A stretch of DNA of 64,000 nt from Branchiostoma belcheri (lineage: Eukaryota; Chordata; Leptocardii; Amphioxiformes; Branchiostomatidae): the NCBI RefSeq assembly GCF_001625305.1, contig NW_017803943.1, positions 766,208-830,207 of the forward strand. The letters are read 5' to 3'. The stretch's first letter is position 1, and each line of letters opens with the position of its first letter. A program made the translations under genes and the position numbers. The notes under the pieces are model-generated. The model ran no database searches. It saw only the letters and a program-made list of their open reading frames with translations, and was not told the DNA's origin. This document shows, piece after piece, positions 10,659 to 32,672 of this stretch.

Positions 10659-13600
10659 AACGCCTCTGAAAACATAACCTTCTTGGCGAAGGTAAAAAGA
10701 CTGACTTGACCCAGTCTGGTGCCTTCGTGATGTCTTTTCCTGTTTTCCATCCAGGGCTACAGTAGTGCAGACCAAACTGGTATTCTGGCCCAATGCCGTG
10801 GTATCGCCTACCGTCGTTTTCACCACCGCGGTTACCAACGTTCCCATAGCAACAGCTGCAGTTACCTTAGCAACGGGAGCGGCCACACCCCCCGGCACAA
10901 CGGTAAGAAGACAATCATTGTTATAAAACCTTTCAATTCTTCAAATATATATATCATTGCAGGGAAACAGGTAATACTTTTATTCGTTAAAAATCTTTAG
11001 ACTGCAGGAGACCAAAGTGACAAAAACAAAAGTTATAATTCAAATTATACGGTCTTAAACCTGACGCATTCCTCTATAAAATTCATACGTTTTCACCTCG
11101 CTGTCGTGTACGAAATAATATCTGCAGCTTTGTCAATAGAATAGCAAAGTTCTTTATTCACAACCACTTGTTTAAAAAGAACTAACGTTTCGATGACCGT
11201 CTGTGGTTGGAATAAGGAACTTTGCTATTCAATCATTCACCAACATGATGAAATTATTCACAGCTTTCCCAAGTCCTATGCCGCACTACTTTGTGTCCGA
11301 ACTACTATTGATCCTGTGGTCCGCCCATAAATTAAATACTACGAACCACAAAAGCAGTCACCTTTAAAGCGACCTTCAAAGTGACCTTCAAAGCAAGCCT
11401 ACAATGTCAATGACGTCCTATGCAATCTCTGCCCTGTTTGCACACGGACCTGGACTAATTAAGAAGGCCAACAGCCATGCTTTCATAACCTCGGTAACGG
11501 CGTCGATTAAAAACGACTCAATGCTAGTTTGTAAAATGTCAGCTATTGTGAAATGCTAGGTGTCCATCAAAATTAACCATTCAACCAATGGCAGCCTGGA
11601 AATTAGTGGTTGGACCAATGGGGGAGGGGGTTGGGTCCATTAAGCATGTGCATTTTGATGTGTTTTTCTTGTATTTTACGGATTATGGGCATTGTTACGC
11701 GATCCGTCTATTCTGTATGGTATAGCAAAAGGGTATATTTGATATTGAACATGAACTTAAAACTCAGACCACATTGCACGCTGTATCATATGGACATCGA
11801 GCATTCCTTACCTTACTTTATGCAGGTAACGGTTACTTAAACTAAATAAAAATGACATTAACATGAAAGTTCATCTGAGTTGGTAAATTACATTATGAAA
11901 AACTTAAACTTTTCTCCAACTCAAAATTTGACTCACCAGAATCACTCAGTCTTCCTCAGCTATCTGACCCAAATGCTGTGGACACGTGATTTTTCCCACG
12001 TCAAAATTTCTGGTGAGTCAAATTTTGAGTTGGAGAAAAGTTTAGTAAATCTAAACTCTGCTTTCTATTTCTTGTTTCAGATCATCACAGCTGAGGCTCC
12101 ACTTGGGGTATTTAAACATTTATTCTTCTTGTCAGAATATCTAATGTGTCTATACATGTATCTTGTTGTCCACTTTGAAGCCTCCATATTTTCATTCCGT
12201 ATTCATTATCGGAGTCTATTGACTATGAGTACAAAGGCAATGTAAAATTTTATACCAGATATTAGTGCTCAAATTGAATTTTGAAAAAGTTATTGAGAGA
12301 GAGCTACAGGTAGTAAACTTTATGTGTTCATGTTAGATCACAACAGATGGTTGTGGTGTAACTAAAGGCTGTTATGGGGTTCCTGACGGCTGCTCAGCTC
12401 TAAACTGTGACTTTCTGTCGACCTGGGTGACCGGTAAGTTGTAAAACGACACTGAAATAAGTTACATATACTATAATTCGTGATCGTGAAAAAATGACTA
12501 TGGTCTGGATATGATGGGTTTCGTTGCTCTGGCTTCGTGATATGATATTGATGCGATCTGAGTACTGTAAAAATATTGTGATAGAAGTAATTTCAAGACA
12601 ACATCAGATAGCTTCGTCTTAGAAGACAGATGCACCCTGTGATAGTTTGGCTGGACAAAAATAGCAGTAGCTCAGAGATTGTATTTTGTGGGTGTAGGGG
12701 AGGATAATGATTTTAAGAACCTACCAATAAAAACCTTAATAACACGTGGTAATCGTAGCTCTCTGTCATTGTTGTTTTCAGATGCTGCGGGTGATAATGT
12801 GATCATTGAGATCACAGGAAAAAGCGATGGATATGTCGCCATAGGATTCTCCCATGACCAGCTAATGGTATGTACATGTAGGTAGTGTGGTTTACCGTAG
12901 CACGAAAAACAATGCCATGGCTTTTGTACAAAATATCAACTGTTACCGTAATTTTTGTGCCAATAATATACATGGATATTCAAACCATATCTAAACTGGA
13001 TATTGTGTGTAAACCCTAGTGATTTTTCAGTACATAATACGCACTGAACTTGCATTTGCTTTCTTACAAGGCTGATGACGACATGTACGAATGCGTACGT
13101 CACCCTACGGACGGAAACATCGAGGTGTTCTCTAGTTACTCTACAGGCCAATCCATGCCAACTAGAGAACCCGCAAATGTGAGTCAGGCAGGATGGTTCT
13201 ATTTTCATGTGTTTCTCTTATTATCTTTGTGTGTGTTCGAAATCGGTATCTGAAATCGAAAGTTTCAGGCTTCCTGAAAGTAGAAATGACTTGCACTAAT
13301 GACCTACATTGTGAAATGGATTGTTACCCATACAATTGTATGACGTAGCTTACTCCACAATTGACACCGCAGTTCATGTTTCATAGCATGATTACACAGT
13401 ACACATCCCTGGCACCCACAATCTACAACACCAGGCATGCCAAGTTACAACACTGTCAATCAACTGAACTTCAATCTCCGCCCACTCACTTTCATACGCT
13501 TACTAGACTACCACACCATCCATCCATCTCTGGAACCCAAACAAGCATACAGCCCTCTTAACCAGCGCCACCTACAACAAAACTTCCGTCCCGGAAGTAA

Positions 13601-16600
13601 GAGCTAAATCACTACGACAGAGTACGCCTTATCATTAAGCGTCTCTATGCACGAATCTCAACGTTTATCATTTTATATGACAGTTTTATGATCAGATATC
13701 CATTTACGGGTAAACATGTCCGTATGTTTAACACTCATTACCAATAGAAAGAGTGGAGAACCAAATTTATCTTTAGCACTTACCACCACCCATATACATT
13801 ATCAAACACACCTGTCACTTCCTTATGACAGATGTGTTTGCTTGTATGTGGTTTGTTAGATTTATATTCAGTAAAAGACCTGTTAAGGTTCAAAGTGGTC
13901 TGATGGTTTGGGTTGTTGACTCAGAATCTGAAGGTTCTGGGTTCGAATCCATGGCAGACCCCACTGTTTTGTCCCTTGGAAAAGCACCTATTTCCTCAGC
14001 TAATTGAAAATGAGTACCTACCTTCGGTTCGGGACGTCCTCTCAGGTAGAATGTCAAGCCGGTGGTCCTGTGTTTAAGGAGAGCCACACCTTGATCCCAC
14101 CACTCTTTATCTAAAAGAGCAGGGTGTGAGTGGTTCAAACCTTACAGTCTTCTCTCTGGATTGACATTTTGAACAGGTGCTAGTCACCTGTAATGTCAAT
14201 CATTCCACCTTCCACATTCCATTGGTAGATCTTCCCAATCTAAATAAATGACCTGTCCTTAGTGATGACTACCATATACATAAAACGAACACTTTTTTAC
14301 TCACAGTACATTTACGTCACGAAATCATTCCTGATTACTAATGGTGACGTTTGGATACATGTTTTCTGAATAATTTTACCAAGTATTCATTGTTTTGTTT
14401 TATTTTGTTATAGTCTGGAGTAACGGATGTTGAGGTGGCGTACAGCAATGGTTTGCTGTCCTGCCGGTTCCACCGTGCTGTCCGGCCGACAGCACGGGCA
14501 GGTGCTGGTGCTGACCAGTACTTTGACCTTGGCAACTCGTCCTACCATATCTTCCTGGCCTCCGGAGATACAAACGTACTCACTGGTGAGGTTTTCACTC
14601 AAGGGATGGTCAGACCGTATACTATTAGATATTTAACAAAAAGAACATATACCTCCGTGGAATATATAATGCATAATGTTTACACGGTGTTTGACAGTCC
14701 CATTTCTAAATATGTTGGAAATTTTCGTTCAAACGTTTTAGACAGAATTTTTAACAACAACGTCCTTTCAATTAGCGTTCCCCCCTTTTTTTGTTCTTTT
14801 TAAGTGATGAAGAGACTGACCGGTTTTGTGTTATTGCAGACGGTACTGTGGAGATCCAGGTACACAGAAGTCGTGCCTACTCTGACCAGCCGGTAGATGT
14901 AACCAGTATCAGCCTGGTTGCCGCTGCTTCGGCCCCCATCTTAGTCAAGCTACATGGTATGTCCTACACGTCTTCTGTATTCCAGACGCAAATGTGCCGC
15001 CTGTTAGCAAATTTTCACAAAGATAGAACGTACCTTAGAATTGACTATTTCAAGACATAAATTCAGAAAATCCCTCAAAGGGTTTAGTGCAGTGCCCGTC
15101 TCCATTCTATAGCCCTTGGGCCACACAGTGGTGCAAGCTCTACAGCATGCAATAAACTAGTCTAAGGCTTTAGATGATCAAAAGATTCGAGGAAAAAACA
15201 TTTATTTTCAAAGTATTCCCTATTAAGAAACTTTTAAGAAAAGCTAAAGCAAACATCAGTGGTGTAGGTTTATTTGTTGAAGCGTTAAATGATCTTGCGT
15301 GAATGTTTAACATATGGTGCTCGTACATGCTAATCAATGATTAGATCAAAGATATGTTTTATTGTGACCATCATTAGCTGCCCTCATGATGAGTGCTTGG
15401 ATGTTGACCGTCAGTATCGGAGCTGTGCTGGCGCGCTTCTACAAACCCATGTGGCCCAACAGCACCTGGTGTGGGGTCAAAATCTGGTTCGCCGTAAGTA
15501 CACATCTCACGAACGTCGTACGACAGGTTTACGACATATATATATATCGTGGGATAGCCGTAAGATCACATTAGACCCCGTGTCACTTAAGCCAAACAAC
15601 ATGAAACGTCGAGGGATAACCTATGTAATTCGCATTAGTCCTAAGCCCATCTTTCAAGTTTCGCACGGCAAAAAATGAACTCAAAATAACTTTTTTTTTC
15701 AGATCCATCGTGCTGCTATGATTTTGACCGTACTGTTATGCGTGGTCGCCTTTGTCATCATATTTTTCTTCAAGAATTGGACATTTGTCACGGTATGTCT
15801 CCTTTATTTCCAGCTAAGATAGAAAACAAGTTATAGTAAGATAGTTGAGGCACCATTTGCCATTTCTAGGTTTCGTGAGGTGATGACGTGTTTTCTTTCT
15901 TTGCTAACTCACAGGGAACCAAAGCCGAGATACACGCCATCATGGGTATCATAGTGACCGTCCTGGCTGTTATACAGGTAATTTCCGTCACCAACATAAT
16001 ACGCTGATTGCGTTATCTCTATTTCTCTATTTCGCCACTATTTCTCATTATGAATTCATCCTAAAAAGTAGAAGTTTATTTTGCAACTAACGTTGTTTTT
16101 ATTGTTGTTGTTTACTTTTTAGCCGTTTATGTCACTGTTGCGCGGTGGCCCAGGTGAACCCAAGTAAGTGACTTAAATTTAAGTGACTCTGATTTTACCT
16201 GCCTCATCTCTTGTCACTTCTTTTCATGATTATAGACAGGACAAAATAGTTATAAGTATTACTTGATAAACGATGTTTTTTTTTTACAGACGGCGAGTGT
16301 TTAACTGGTTCCACTGGGCATTTGGAACAGGCGCTAGGGTCATGGCCAGTATGTTTTTTTTTATTTATAGCTATTTGATACCGGTCTCTCATGTTTCATT
16401 GTGCTAAATTCAATTTTAACAGTCATTCCAACTTTCTAATCATTCGTTACTTTTGTTCCCACTAGTTATCGTGATGTTCCTGGGCCTGGACTTCCCGGCT
16501 ATGGACCTCCCTGATGAGGCTACTTACGTGCTGGCCAGCTGGGTCGCCTGGCAGGCTCTGTCTGAGGTCATCCTGGAGCAGGAGGGTCTGCTCAAGTGCT

Positions 16601-17381
16601 GCTGCGAGTCCACGGCGAAGGGTGGGTTTGCATCTTATAGCCAATAAAACACTATTACCTCCATGAAAATGGAGGTATTGTTTTTTTTTTGTCTGTGAGT
16701 GTGTCTGTGTTTGCGCAAATTTGTGCATATTTGTCAGGATAACATAAGTAGGCCTTGATGGATTGTTTGTGCCTTTGGCGTTGGCATCCTTTGAAATTGT
16801 ATCTAGTATGATGTGTCCATTTGTAGATTACACTCAGCAACTATGATTTGATATTTCAAAATGCAGTAAGTTAAGGTCAAAAGTGTACCTCATCGTGGCT
16901 GACCTTGTTACTTCAGCAGATAAATATATATTATGCTAATTATCAGGTTAGAAACAAATCTGGTTCTCAATCCCTTTAGTAGAGTAGAGACTGAACATGT
17001 TTTTAGTTTCAGACCAAGAGGAGATAGAAATGCAAGCAAAGAAGAAGAGCGCCAGTTCAATTGACCTGAACCCGGAACCAAAGACACCCAACCCGGTAGG
17101 TTTATTTTGTAGCAATATATGGAAACACACTACGCGCATTTTTGATGGACGTGATATAAAAAAAACTGAGAATAGTATTCTACGTGGATCGTATGCTAAC
17201 ACAAATTTATTATAAACAACTCCTGATTACGTATTTTGTATGTTTTATGTATGTTTAAATAATGTTTGCGTTCTTTTTTGTCTAGCCTAACTCCTGTTTT
17301 AAGAACGGTTTCCTGGTGATCTACATGATCGTCCTGACTGGATTCACAGTCGCCATGTTCACCTTCATCGGTCTGCACTAA
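7984..17381 (+). CDS. FRRS1: Ferric-chelate reductase 1-like protein, copy A (reeler-DOMON-cytochrome b561)
   Basis: Predicted transmembrane electron-transfer protein; FRRS1 relatives reduce ferric iron using haem b. Exons: 7984-8182, 8983-9125, 9312-9406, 10755-10902, 12081-12107, 12337-12433, 12782-12867, 13071-13178, 14414-14585, 14840-14956, 15378-15493, 15703-15792, 15915-15977, 16123-16163, 16290-16348, 16466-16621, 17013-17095, 17286-17381; 631 residues. A signal peptide (about 1-19) precedes a reeler domain (20-160), a Thr/Ala/Pro linker with a 27-nt microexon, a DOMON domain (205-390), and a b561 core from about 400 with six likely helices. Candidate haem ligands H438, H473 and H509 lie in IHR, AEIH and NWFHW. 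The 592-residue human FRRS1 has the same domain order. Duplicated as copy B at 23271. Confidence 0.9.
8427..8607. repeat. 28-bp tandem repeat in intron 1 of copy A
   Basis: About six units with period 28, built on gaatgttccaatgtacgt plus tcgtgcattc. Unit starts at 8461, 8489, 8517 and 8545 are exact. Each unit contains self-complementary words (gtacgtac, cattcgaatg), so the array is full of small inverted repeats and is open in several frames on both strands. Confidence 0.9.
9126..9180. repeat. GT/GC-alternating microsatellite directly after the exon 2 donor of copy A
   Basis: An alternating purine-pyrimidine run begins at the splice donor itself. The same intron position carries a 240-bp GT run in copy B, so the microsatellite predates the gene duplication. 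Confidence 0.85.
9655..10330. repeat. Octamer-containing tandem repeats, period about 128 bp
   Basis: ATGCAAAT occurs at 9868-9875, 9973-9980, 10101-10108 and 10229-10236. The last two are each followed by the inverted word ATTTGCAT (10118-10125, 10246-10253). The context is cattaattatgcaaatta. The array lies in intron 3 of copy A and is probably of transposon origin. Confidence 0.75.
10380..10690 (+). repeat. Dispersed repeat with internal (CA)n, intron 3 of copy A
   Basis: The sequence from ctatctaccatctaaattt through a CA run (about 10627-10652) to ataaccttcttggcgaagg recurs at about 48650-48985 in the orphan membrane-protein gene. A diverged piece is visible near 53190-53350. Confidence 0.7.
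11130..11232. repeat. Foldback repeat (gaatagcaaagttctttatt arms)
   Basis: The arms gaatagcaaagttctttatt and aataaggaactttgctattc flank a short centre containing actaacgtttcgatgaccg. A diverged copy of one arm and centre is at about 9655-9730. Confidence 0.65.
11906..12043. repeat. Perfect 35-bp inverted repeat in intron 4 of copy A
   Basis: The arms 11906-11940 and 12009-12043 are exact reverse complements, beginning aaacttttctccaactcaa. The 68-bp spacer contains cacgtga. It ends about 37 bp before microexon 5, so it could affect splicing of that exon. Confidence 0.85.
13890..14240 (+). mobile_element. tRNA-derived SINE in intron 8 of copy A
   Basis: A tRNA-like head with B-box ggttcgaatcc (within tctgggttcgaatccatgg) is followed by a tail containing gaaaatgagtaccta and gagtggttcaaaccttaca. 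The same head and tail recur at 41785-42115. No tRNA acceptor-stem pairing is evident, so it is not called a tRNA gene. Confidence 0.7.
16640..16830. repeat. Short dispersed repeat in intron 16 of copy A
   Basis: Contains the small palindrome acctccatgaaaatggaggt followed by tattgtttttttttt and a GT-rich stretch. It resembles the CA-tailed repeats of FAAH intron 5 and 52530-52710 in reverse orientation. Confidence 0.5.
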
Positions 17382-18722
17382 CTCTGCTCAACACTCCCGG
17401 ACACCTGTGAACATTCATACTGCTGTACCACGTCACTAGCTAGGCAGAGGCAACTCAACTCCCTTCGGCGCATATACCCTTGCACCCTTGTTAAAACTAA
17501 CTCTGAAATCACTGCACAAAATCCATTCTGTACGCACATGTAAAGGTTCCGCTTTTTCCCTTTACGCACGTTTAGGCGTTCATGCAGTGAAGTATCTTTG
17601 GGAATGTTAATATGTTGGAGCTGGACGTTACAAATTGCTGAAAACAATGTAAAAAATTGTTAGCCGTGTTTGAGGTATCTGATCAGCAAGTTCTAGCATG
17701 TCAGATGTTTAGATGTGCTTCAAAGGAGTCAAAAGTCACTAAGATTTGTTTTGATGCGGTTTCCAGATTATTCTTAACTACAAATTATGCACTATAGATG
17801 GACGCATAGTTTAAGCATGAATATTCTTGGTATAAATAGAGGGCTTACTCGTAGACATTTCTGTTTTTGTTGCTGTTGTTTTAATGTTAGACCCGCAAAC
17901 CGCCCCCCCCCCCCGCTGCCAAATACGCCAAATTGCGGAAGTCCAAATCCAGTTGCATGTAACAATTTCCTTTTGTAAGTCCCAACAATTCAACTTGAGA
18001 AGTCGTAACAGAGTTCAGACATTGTATCGTATGTTACGATCTCCACACGTACTGCAATATAAATGACCCTCTATTCAACCTAAAACCGCCAATCTTGAAA
18101 CATGTTTACACATGTATTCAGACAGTTGGCAAATACTTAGTACTACAGTAGGTTTATTCACAGCTTTTTGACAAGCGTCCTTGGCGACCTTGTCAGTACA
18201 AGTACTCCTGTCGGACCTTGTACCTTTTCGTACTTCGTGGTATACGTGGTACGTGCGGAGAAACACGTAACTATTGTAAGGGTGTGGTCATTCTTTAGGC
18301 AAAAAACAATGTAAAGTCCCTGTCACACATAGCCGAATATGGCCTCCCAAACACTGCCAAACTCTCCACAACCATGGTTAGGAGTAGGTAAAACCCCTGT
18401 CACACATAGCCGAATATGGCCTCCCAAACGCTGCCAAACTCTCCACAACCATGGTTAGGAGTAGGTAAAACCCCTGTCACACATAGCTGAATACGGCATA
18501 GCTGAATACTGCCAAACTCCACATAATACTAGTACATAAACATTACATTTTTCAAAGTCTACATATACTACAAGCTACAATATTTTTTGGCAAATCGTGT
18601 CTACCAATATCCGTATTCTGAAATTAGAAGTACATCCCCCCCCACACACACACACACATACACCAGTCTAAAAGTATTTCATCGGTTGATCTCCAAGCAG
18701 ATGTGAAGGGGGAGCCACGGGC
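17382..18722. other. 3' flanks between copy A and the EF-hand gene
   Basis: Convergent 3' ends. Contains a 77-bp tandem repeat (18319-18520), a C-run near 17905-17915 and a short CA run near 18645-18660. No coding exon seen. Confidence 0.6.
18319..18520. repeat. 77-bp tandem repeat, about 2.5 copies
   Basis: Units start at 18319, 18396 and 18473 with cctgtcacacatag. They contain gaatatggcctcccaaac. Diverged pieces of the same unit, in reverse orientation, are visible near 21490-21525 and 21735-21770. Confidence 0.9.
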
Positions 18723-20239
18723 TCATGACGGACCCATGATCTTCTGGAAGTCCGAGTAGCTCACCTATAGAGAAAGGGAAGGAATTATAGAGATTAGCTA
18801 TACTTCCTAAGGCCATATGTATATATTGATCTTATTAAATTGATGGCATCCGCCCGCATCTAGGCGTTAGAAATTCCTCCAATGATTGTATAAGCACATT
18901 CCCAAAGCCACACACTCATGTATTAGGTAGGTTAGTCTTATAAATCTGTAGTTATGTACTAGTTAGTAGATGTACTCTGTACAATTTTTGTGCAATAAAG
19001 TTATTGTTATCATTTATTACAATGAAAATGAATGAAATGAAATGGAGCTGAAACAAGTTTTGAAGTGTGATTAAATCGGGATCTCAATGTGGTCAGACCG
19101 GGATCCCAGATCCAGCTGATCTGACCTTGCCGTTCCCGTTAGGATTCGCCTCCCGGATCATCTCATGTGCTTCTTCCATGGACAGCTCTGTCATCACCTC
19201 TATCAGGTCGGACGCCTTGATGTACCCATCCTCGTCCTACGTGCAATACAAAAACGTTCACTGTACGTTATCATGAAAGTTCATCTGTGATGGTAGTTAC
19301 ATGTTTCAAGGTAAAACTTTTGTTCCTACACAAAAAGTAAATGTTCTCACCTACAGCTTTCGAACAGCAACAGGTCTTTCTTAATAACCCGAGGCACCTT
19401 CATGCCTAATTAGAAGTCACTTGCTTTTAATGCCGTATAGGTGGCAAAATATACCTCAAACAAACTATAATTACAATATTCTAACCTGGTGTATGACAAA
19501 AGCTTGGATGAAGTTATGTACCCCCATACCATATTTCAGGTCATCAAGATTCAATACCAGGGTTCATGAACCGAAAATATACATCCGTATCTGAAAACGG
19601 CCACAAAAAACACATTTGATCAAATGACAAGAGGAGAAGAAGAAGAAGAAGAAACATCGGATAAAACAATATATTTCATCCATACCATGGTATGTAGTGA
19701 AATATAAAGAAACGATGGATATATATTCCCACTGTACAAGCTTATACTCAAGAACAAAGAAATGAATTACCCGATCCAACTCGTCAAACATTTTCCTCAG
19801 ACGAACCTCCCTCTGTGTCGTCATGATCCGGTCCATCAGGACAAGGAACTCGAAAAAGTTGATGTACCCGGTCTTGTTCAAGTCGGCATCATCTATCATT
19901 TCCTAAAACAGAAAAATACATGTAGCCAAGATATTGAATGTTTTTTACATTACTTCAAGAGTGTCTGAAATGAGGAATGAGCCAAGTTTTTTGCGGGTGT
20001 GTTTCCTTGTTTTTGTCCCGTTTGTCATAAAAGCAGCTGGCAATCTTTTGAATTTTGAAATATTCTATACTTATCATATCTGGACGTCTTACCTTGAGGT
20101 CTTCGTCGGTCGGGTCTTGTCCCATGGATTCAATCCAGGCTCGGAGCTCCTTAGGACTGATGATTTTCTTGTCGTTGGCGATGGATTGGAAGATTTTTTG
20201 GAACTCGGCGATCTTCTCTGTAGTCAGCTGGGTCGCCAT
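18723..20239 (-). CDS. Calmodulin/troponin C-like four-EF-hand protein
   Basis: Small calcium-sensor-type protein of 143 residues. Exons on the minus strand: 20093-20239, 19771-19902, 19126-19236, 18723-18764 (stop TGA 18723-18725). All phases are zero. EF-hand 1 (about residues 20-33) has lost canonical loop ligands. EF2 has the loop DLNKTGYINFFE, EF3 DRDEDGYIKASD, and EF4 NPNGNGKVSYSD; these keep Gly6, a hydrophobic residue at position 8 and acidic or Asn ligands, so they likely bind calcium. The donor after exon 3 is gtcaga, weaker than its neighbours; reading through it quickly loses the EF4 pattern, so the splice to the 42-nt last exon is preferred. Which EF-hand subfamily it belongs to is not clear from sequence alone. 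It lies between the two reductase copies on the opposite strand. Confidence 0.85.
19255..19395. repeat. Dispersed repeat (acgttatcatgaaagttcatc family)
   Basis: Contains tatcatgaaagttcatctg, tacatgtttcaa and gaacagcaacaggtc. The reverse orientation is present at about 51895-52040, with shorter pieces near 11860-11890, 27225-27250, 52120-52170 and 63810-63845. The strongest match runs antiparallel to 51895-52040. Confidence 0.6.
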
Positions 20240-22319
20240 TTTTCTGGGCCAGTCAGCAAAAAAATAGGATGTTACAAAAGATCTAATAAGGACATTTCTT
20301 CAATCACAATCATCCAAACATCGTGGAAACGGTCACAAGTACGTATAAATTCTGAATGAGGATATCTGTGTGATATTGACATTTACTGCCATTTGTTAGC
20401 ACATTTTGTCATAATTTCATGCTTAAAACGTTAACAATCGCCCCAAAACAAGCTAGGTGAAGCGCTCGATCCGGACACTTTTACCTTAGTGGGTATGGGG
20501 CTTCCAAGAAGTAGGTGGGAAGACCAGGTGCTCGGTACTATTGTGTTGTAAAATCGCGTTTCGCCGCTAGCTATACGCTGGTATCTTTTGTTTTACATTT
20601 TATCAACATTTCTATATCTTTCAAAATTCCCAATGGAAAAAGAATTCAAATTAAGGTATTATTAACTAAGCCTACAATCGTTTTTGGCCCTTCACTGCGC
20701 AACGCGATTTTACAATTTGGCTCGATCCGGACAATTTTATCCTGGTGAAAATTGGACTCAAACTGTTGTTAAAGACATCCGATGCAATTTCAGGGCGGCA
20801 AAACTGGATTTTCAAAGTTCCAGAAAATTCCACAGGGAATCACCGAGCACAGACAATTAACTGTGACTAAAATTGATAGCGGCAGCTGTTTTGAAGATAC
20901 ATTTAGCCTGGGTAGAAGAAAGACTGTTTTATGTCATGTCAGCAGCCTAGCTCCTACCCAGGACCAACATGCAACCAAGGACATTTACCACCCCACCCCC
21001 GTGCCCCACCCCCCGTCCCTGAGTTACACACTCAGCAACACTTGTAATGACCGTCTCAGTAAATCGTTTTGTAGAAAATAGAACAACGAGACAACCAGCA
21101 ACACCGTACATTCTAAAAGTTTTTTTACACATAATCAAAGTCAACAAATCTTAAAATTGCGTAAAACTAAATCACCAGAGGATGTAAAAACACACACACA
21201 AACACATGGTATTCTGTGCATTTGAATTAAAATCTAGAACGTAAGTATCATGTTTTACTTTCGAATTCGGTACTCAACGAACAGTCTGACTACATTTACG
21301 CCACGCCTACCCCTTCGCATTAAATCGAATCGAATTTAAGTTAGATTTTGAGTCAAATTTGACCCTCGAACACTGCTGATCTACCAGACAACCGTCTAAA
21401 CCCGAATGTTTGAAGCATTCAGCTGGCGCAGGCAAACTGTAGCCGACCTCGCTGATCCTGCTGAGCCAAGGTTACGGGAAGTTGGGCAGTGTTCGGGAGG
21501 CCATATCCGTTTACTTATCCGTGACACTAATGCAAGGTTGAAAAGAGACCTACTACATGCAGTATGCAAGATTAAGTCGAATCAAATCTAAGGTAAAAGT
21601 TGACCCTCGAACGCTGCTTATCTACCAGCCAAACATCGTCGAACCTCCTGTCGAACTGTACGTAGCCGACCTCGCTGCACACGGCCGACCTTGTTTCCGA
21701 CCTACATTATACTCCTATTAACCAGTACACTGTTTAGGAGGCCATATTCGGGTATGTGTGACACTAGTAATAAAGAATAGACCTACCGTATGCAATATGC
21801 AGACTTCGATTCGATGTTTCAGTGTAGCACAGTGAAGCAGACACAACTAAACATGTGCGGGTATAAAGAGTTCTCCACAACAATGCACTGTGACTGAACG
21901 GCTCATTAAATCGAGCGAGGGCTTTGATCGGCCAGAAAACAGTTTAACTCACCTATTATCAAAAGAAAACCAGTCCTACCAGTTCTGTCATAAGAATTGT
22001 TTACAGACAGTTTACAAATTACTAATGGGTGGTGTACACATGTGGTTATAGATTTGTACTGAGATTAAAATATGGCAGTATTTCTGACTCAAATATATGT
22101 TCCTTTTCATATTAAAAAAGAAAGAGACATAAAAATGACCACCAGTTCATTCGGGGACATTTCAAAGAGAACGAGATATAAATGACATGTTGGCAAGGAA
22201 GATACATATATCAAGAAAGCTCGCTTTTTGTTTCGAGACTAATCTCCAAGCAGTCCCCTGCCCCTGAATACTAAATCTACTTGGAGATTATTTTGATATA
22301 GGCAAACTCAATACGCCCA

Positions 22320-22390
22320 AACACACACACACACAACACACACACAGTCTCACACACACACAAAAAAGCGCGCGCGCGCACACACACACA
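22320..22390. repeat. (CA)n/(CG)n compound microsatellite
   Basis: CA runs are interrupted by gcgcgcgcgc at about 22368-22379, an alternating purine-pyrimidine tract. Confidence 0.9.
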
Positions 22391-23120
22391 AAATCTGTCC
22401 CACGACACGCGCCGCGCGTCGTTCGACACAGGCCAAATGATGTTTTTGTCCCTGTGTAAATCGGCCCTTATGAGAGATAGATAGCCATCCTACTGTGCCT
22501 GGTAACCAAATCATCGCGAGTCCCCGGCATGTTTACGGTGCTTAGGTGTGTTCCTCACCCGCCCAGGTCGATATATGCTCACGGGGGACTTTTCTGTGTT
22601 GTTGTCCAATTTACTTGTAACAAGTGAGACTTCATTAAGTTGACAGACACGTCAAAAACGCCTATGCGAAGCAGGCAGAATTATGCTGATAAATCCCTAA
22701 GCCGACCTGTGGAGAATGCATATGGTTTAATACTTATATATCCTATATGGTTACCGTGTCTGGACATCGTAAGCTCGCTGATATCAATACAGTGCTGGGA
22801 GTGTTGCCCGCCTGCGAGTGTCGGCTGGAAAAATAGGCGGTCTCAAAGAAAGGCTTGGGTGCTAGAGTTCAGGGCCTAACTGGGTGGAATAATATCACTG
22901 GGGACATGTGGGCCCTGGAGCCGACAAACTGGCTTGTGTAGTCCCGGGAAACAGTCTTGCACACGTGAGTTGACCCAGGATAAGAAAGATCAAGAAGAAA
23001 GGCATGGTCTTCATAGTACTGAGGCTAGTAAAGCATTCCTTATAGCCGACCCCTCAGAGGTAGTGGTTTATAAATCCAGCTAGCCAGCTCGCTAGCTGTG
23101 TTCTCATCTGCTGCTATGTA

Positions 23121-23165
23121 TATATAAACCATTAGGCGTGGCCCATTGACCCAGTGTTGACCTAT
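23121..23165 (+). promoter_or_regulatory. Candidate TATA promoter of reductase gene B
   Basis: TATATAAA at 23121-23128 is followed by TTAGGCGTGGCCC and two TGACC words (ttgacccagtgttgacc). The arrangement matches that upstream of copy A. The start codon is about 145 bp downstream. Confidence 0.5.
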
Positions 23166-23270
23166 TAAAAAGGCTCTGACCAGGGCGCTGACCACATAAC
23201 GGGTCAGGCAAACGGATACAGAGCTTGACCTTCCGCACACGTACTGTTCTCCGTCCTCTGCACGTACGAC

Positions 23271-32672
<9,402 letters not shown>

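Larger units (their letters stand above)
20240..23270. other. Intergenic region between the EF-hand gene and reductase copy B
   Basis: Divergent promoters. Holds a MITE end (20771-20840), two diverged direct copies of a segment starting gaccctcgaac (about 21360 and 21600), a CA/CG microsatellite (about 22320-22390), and the candidate TATA element of copy B. No exon recognised. Confidence 0.55.

Noticed and set aside
13890..13960. tRNA gene
   Set aside because: Only the promoter boxes are tRNA-like. No acceptor stem pairs, and the same head and tail recur as a SINE.
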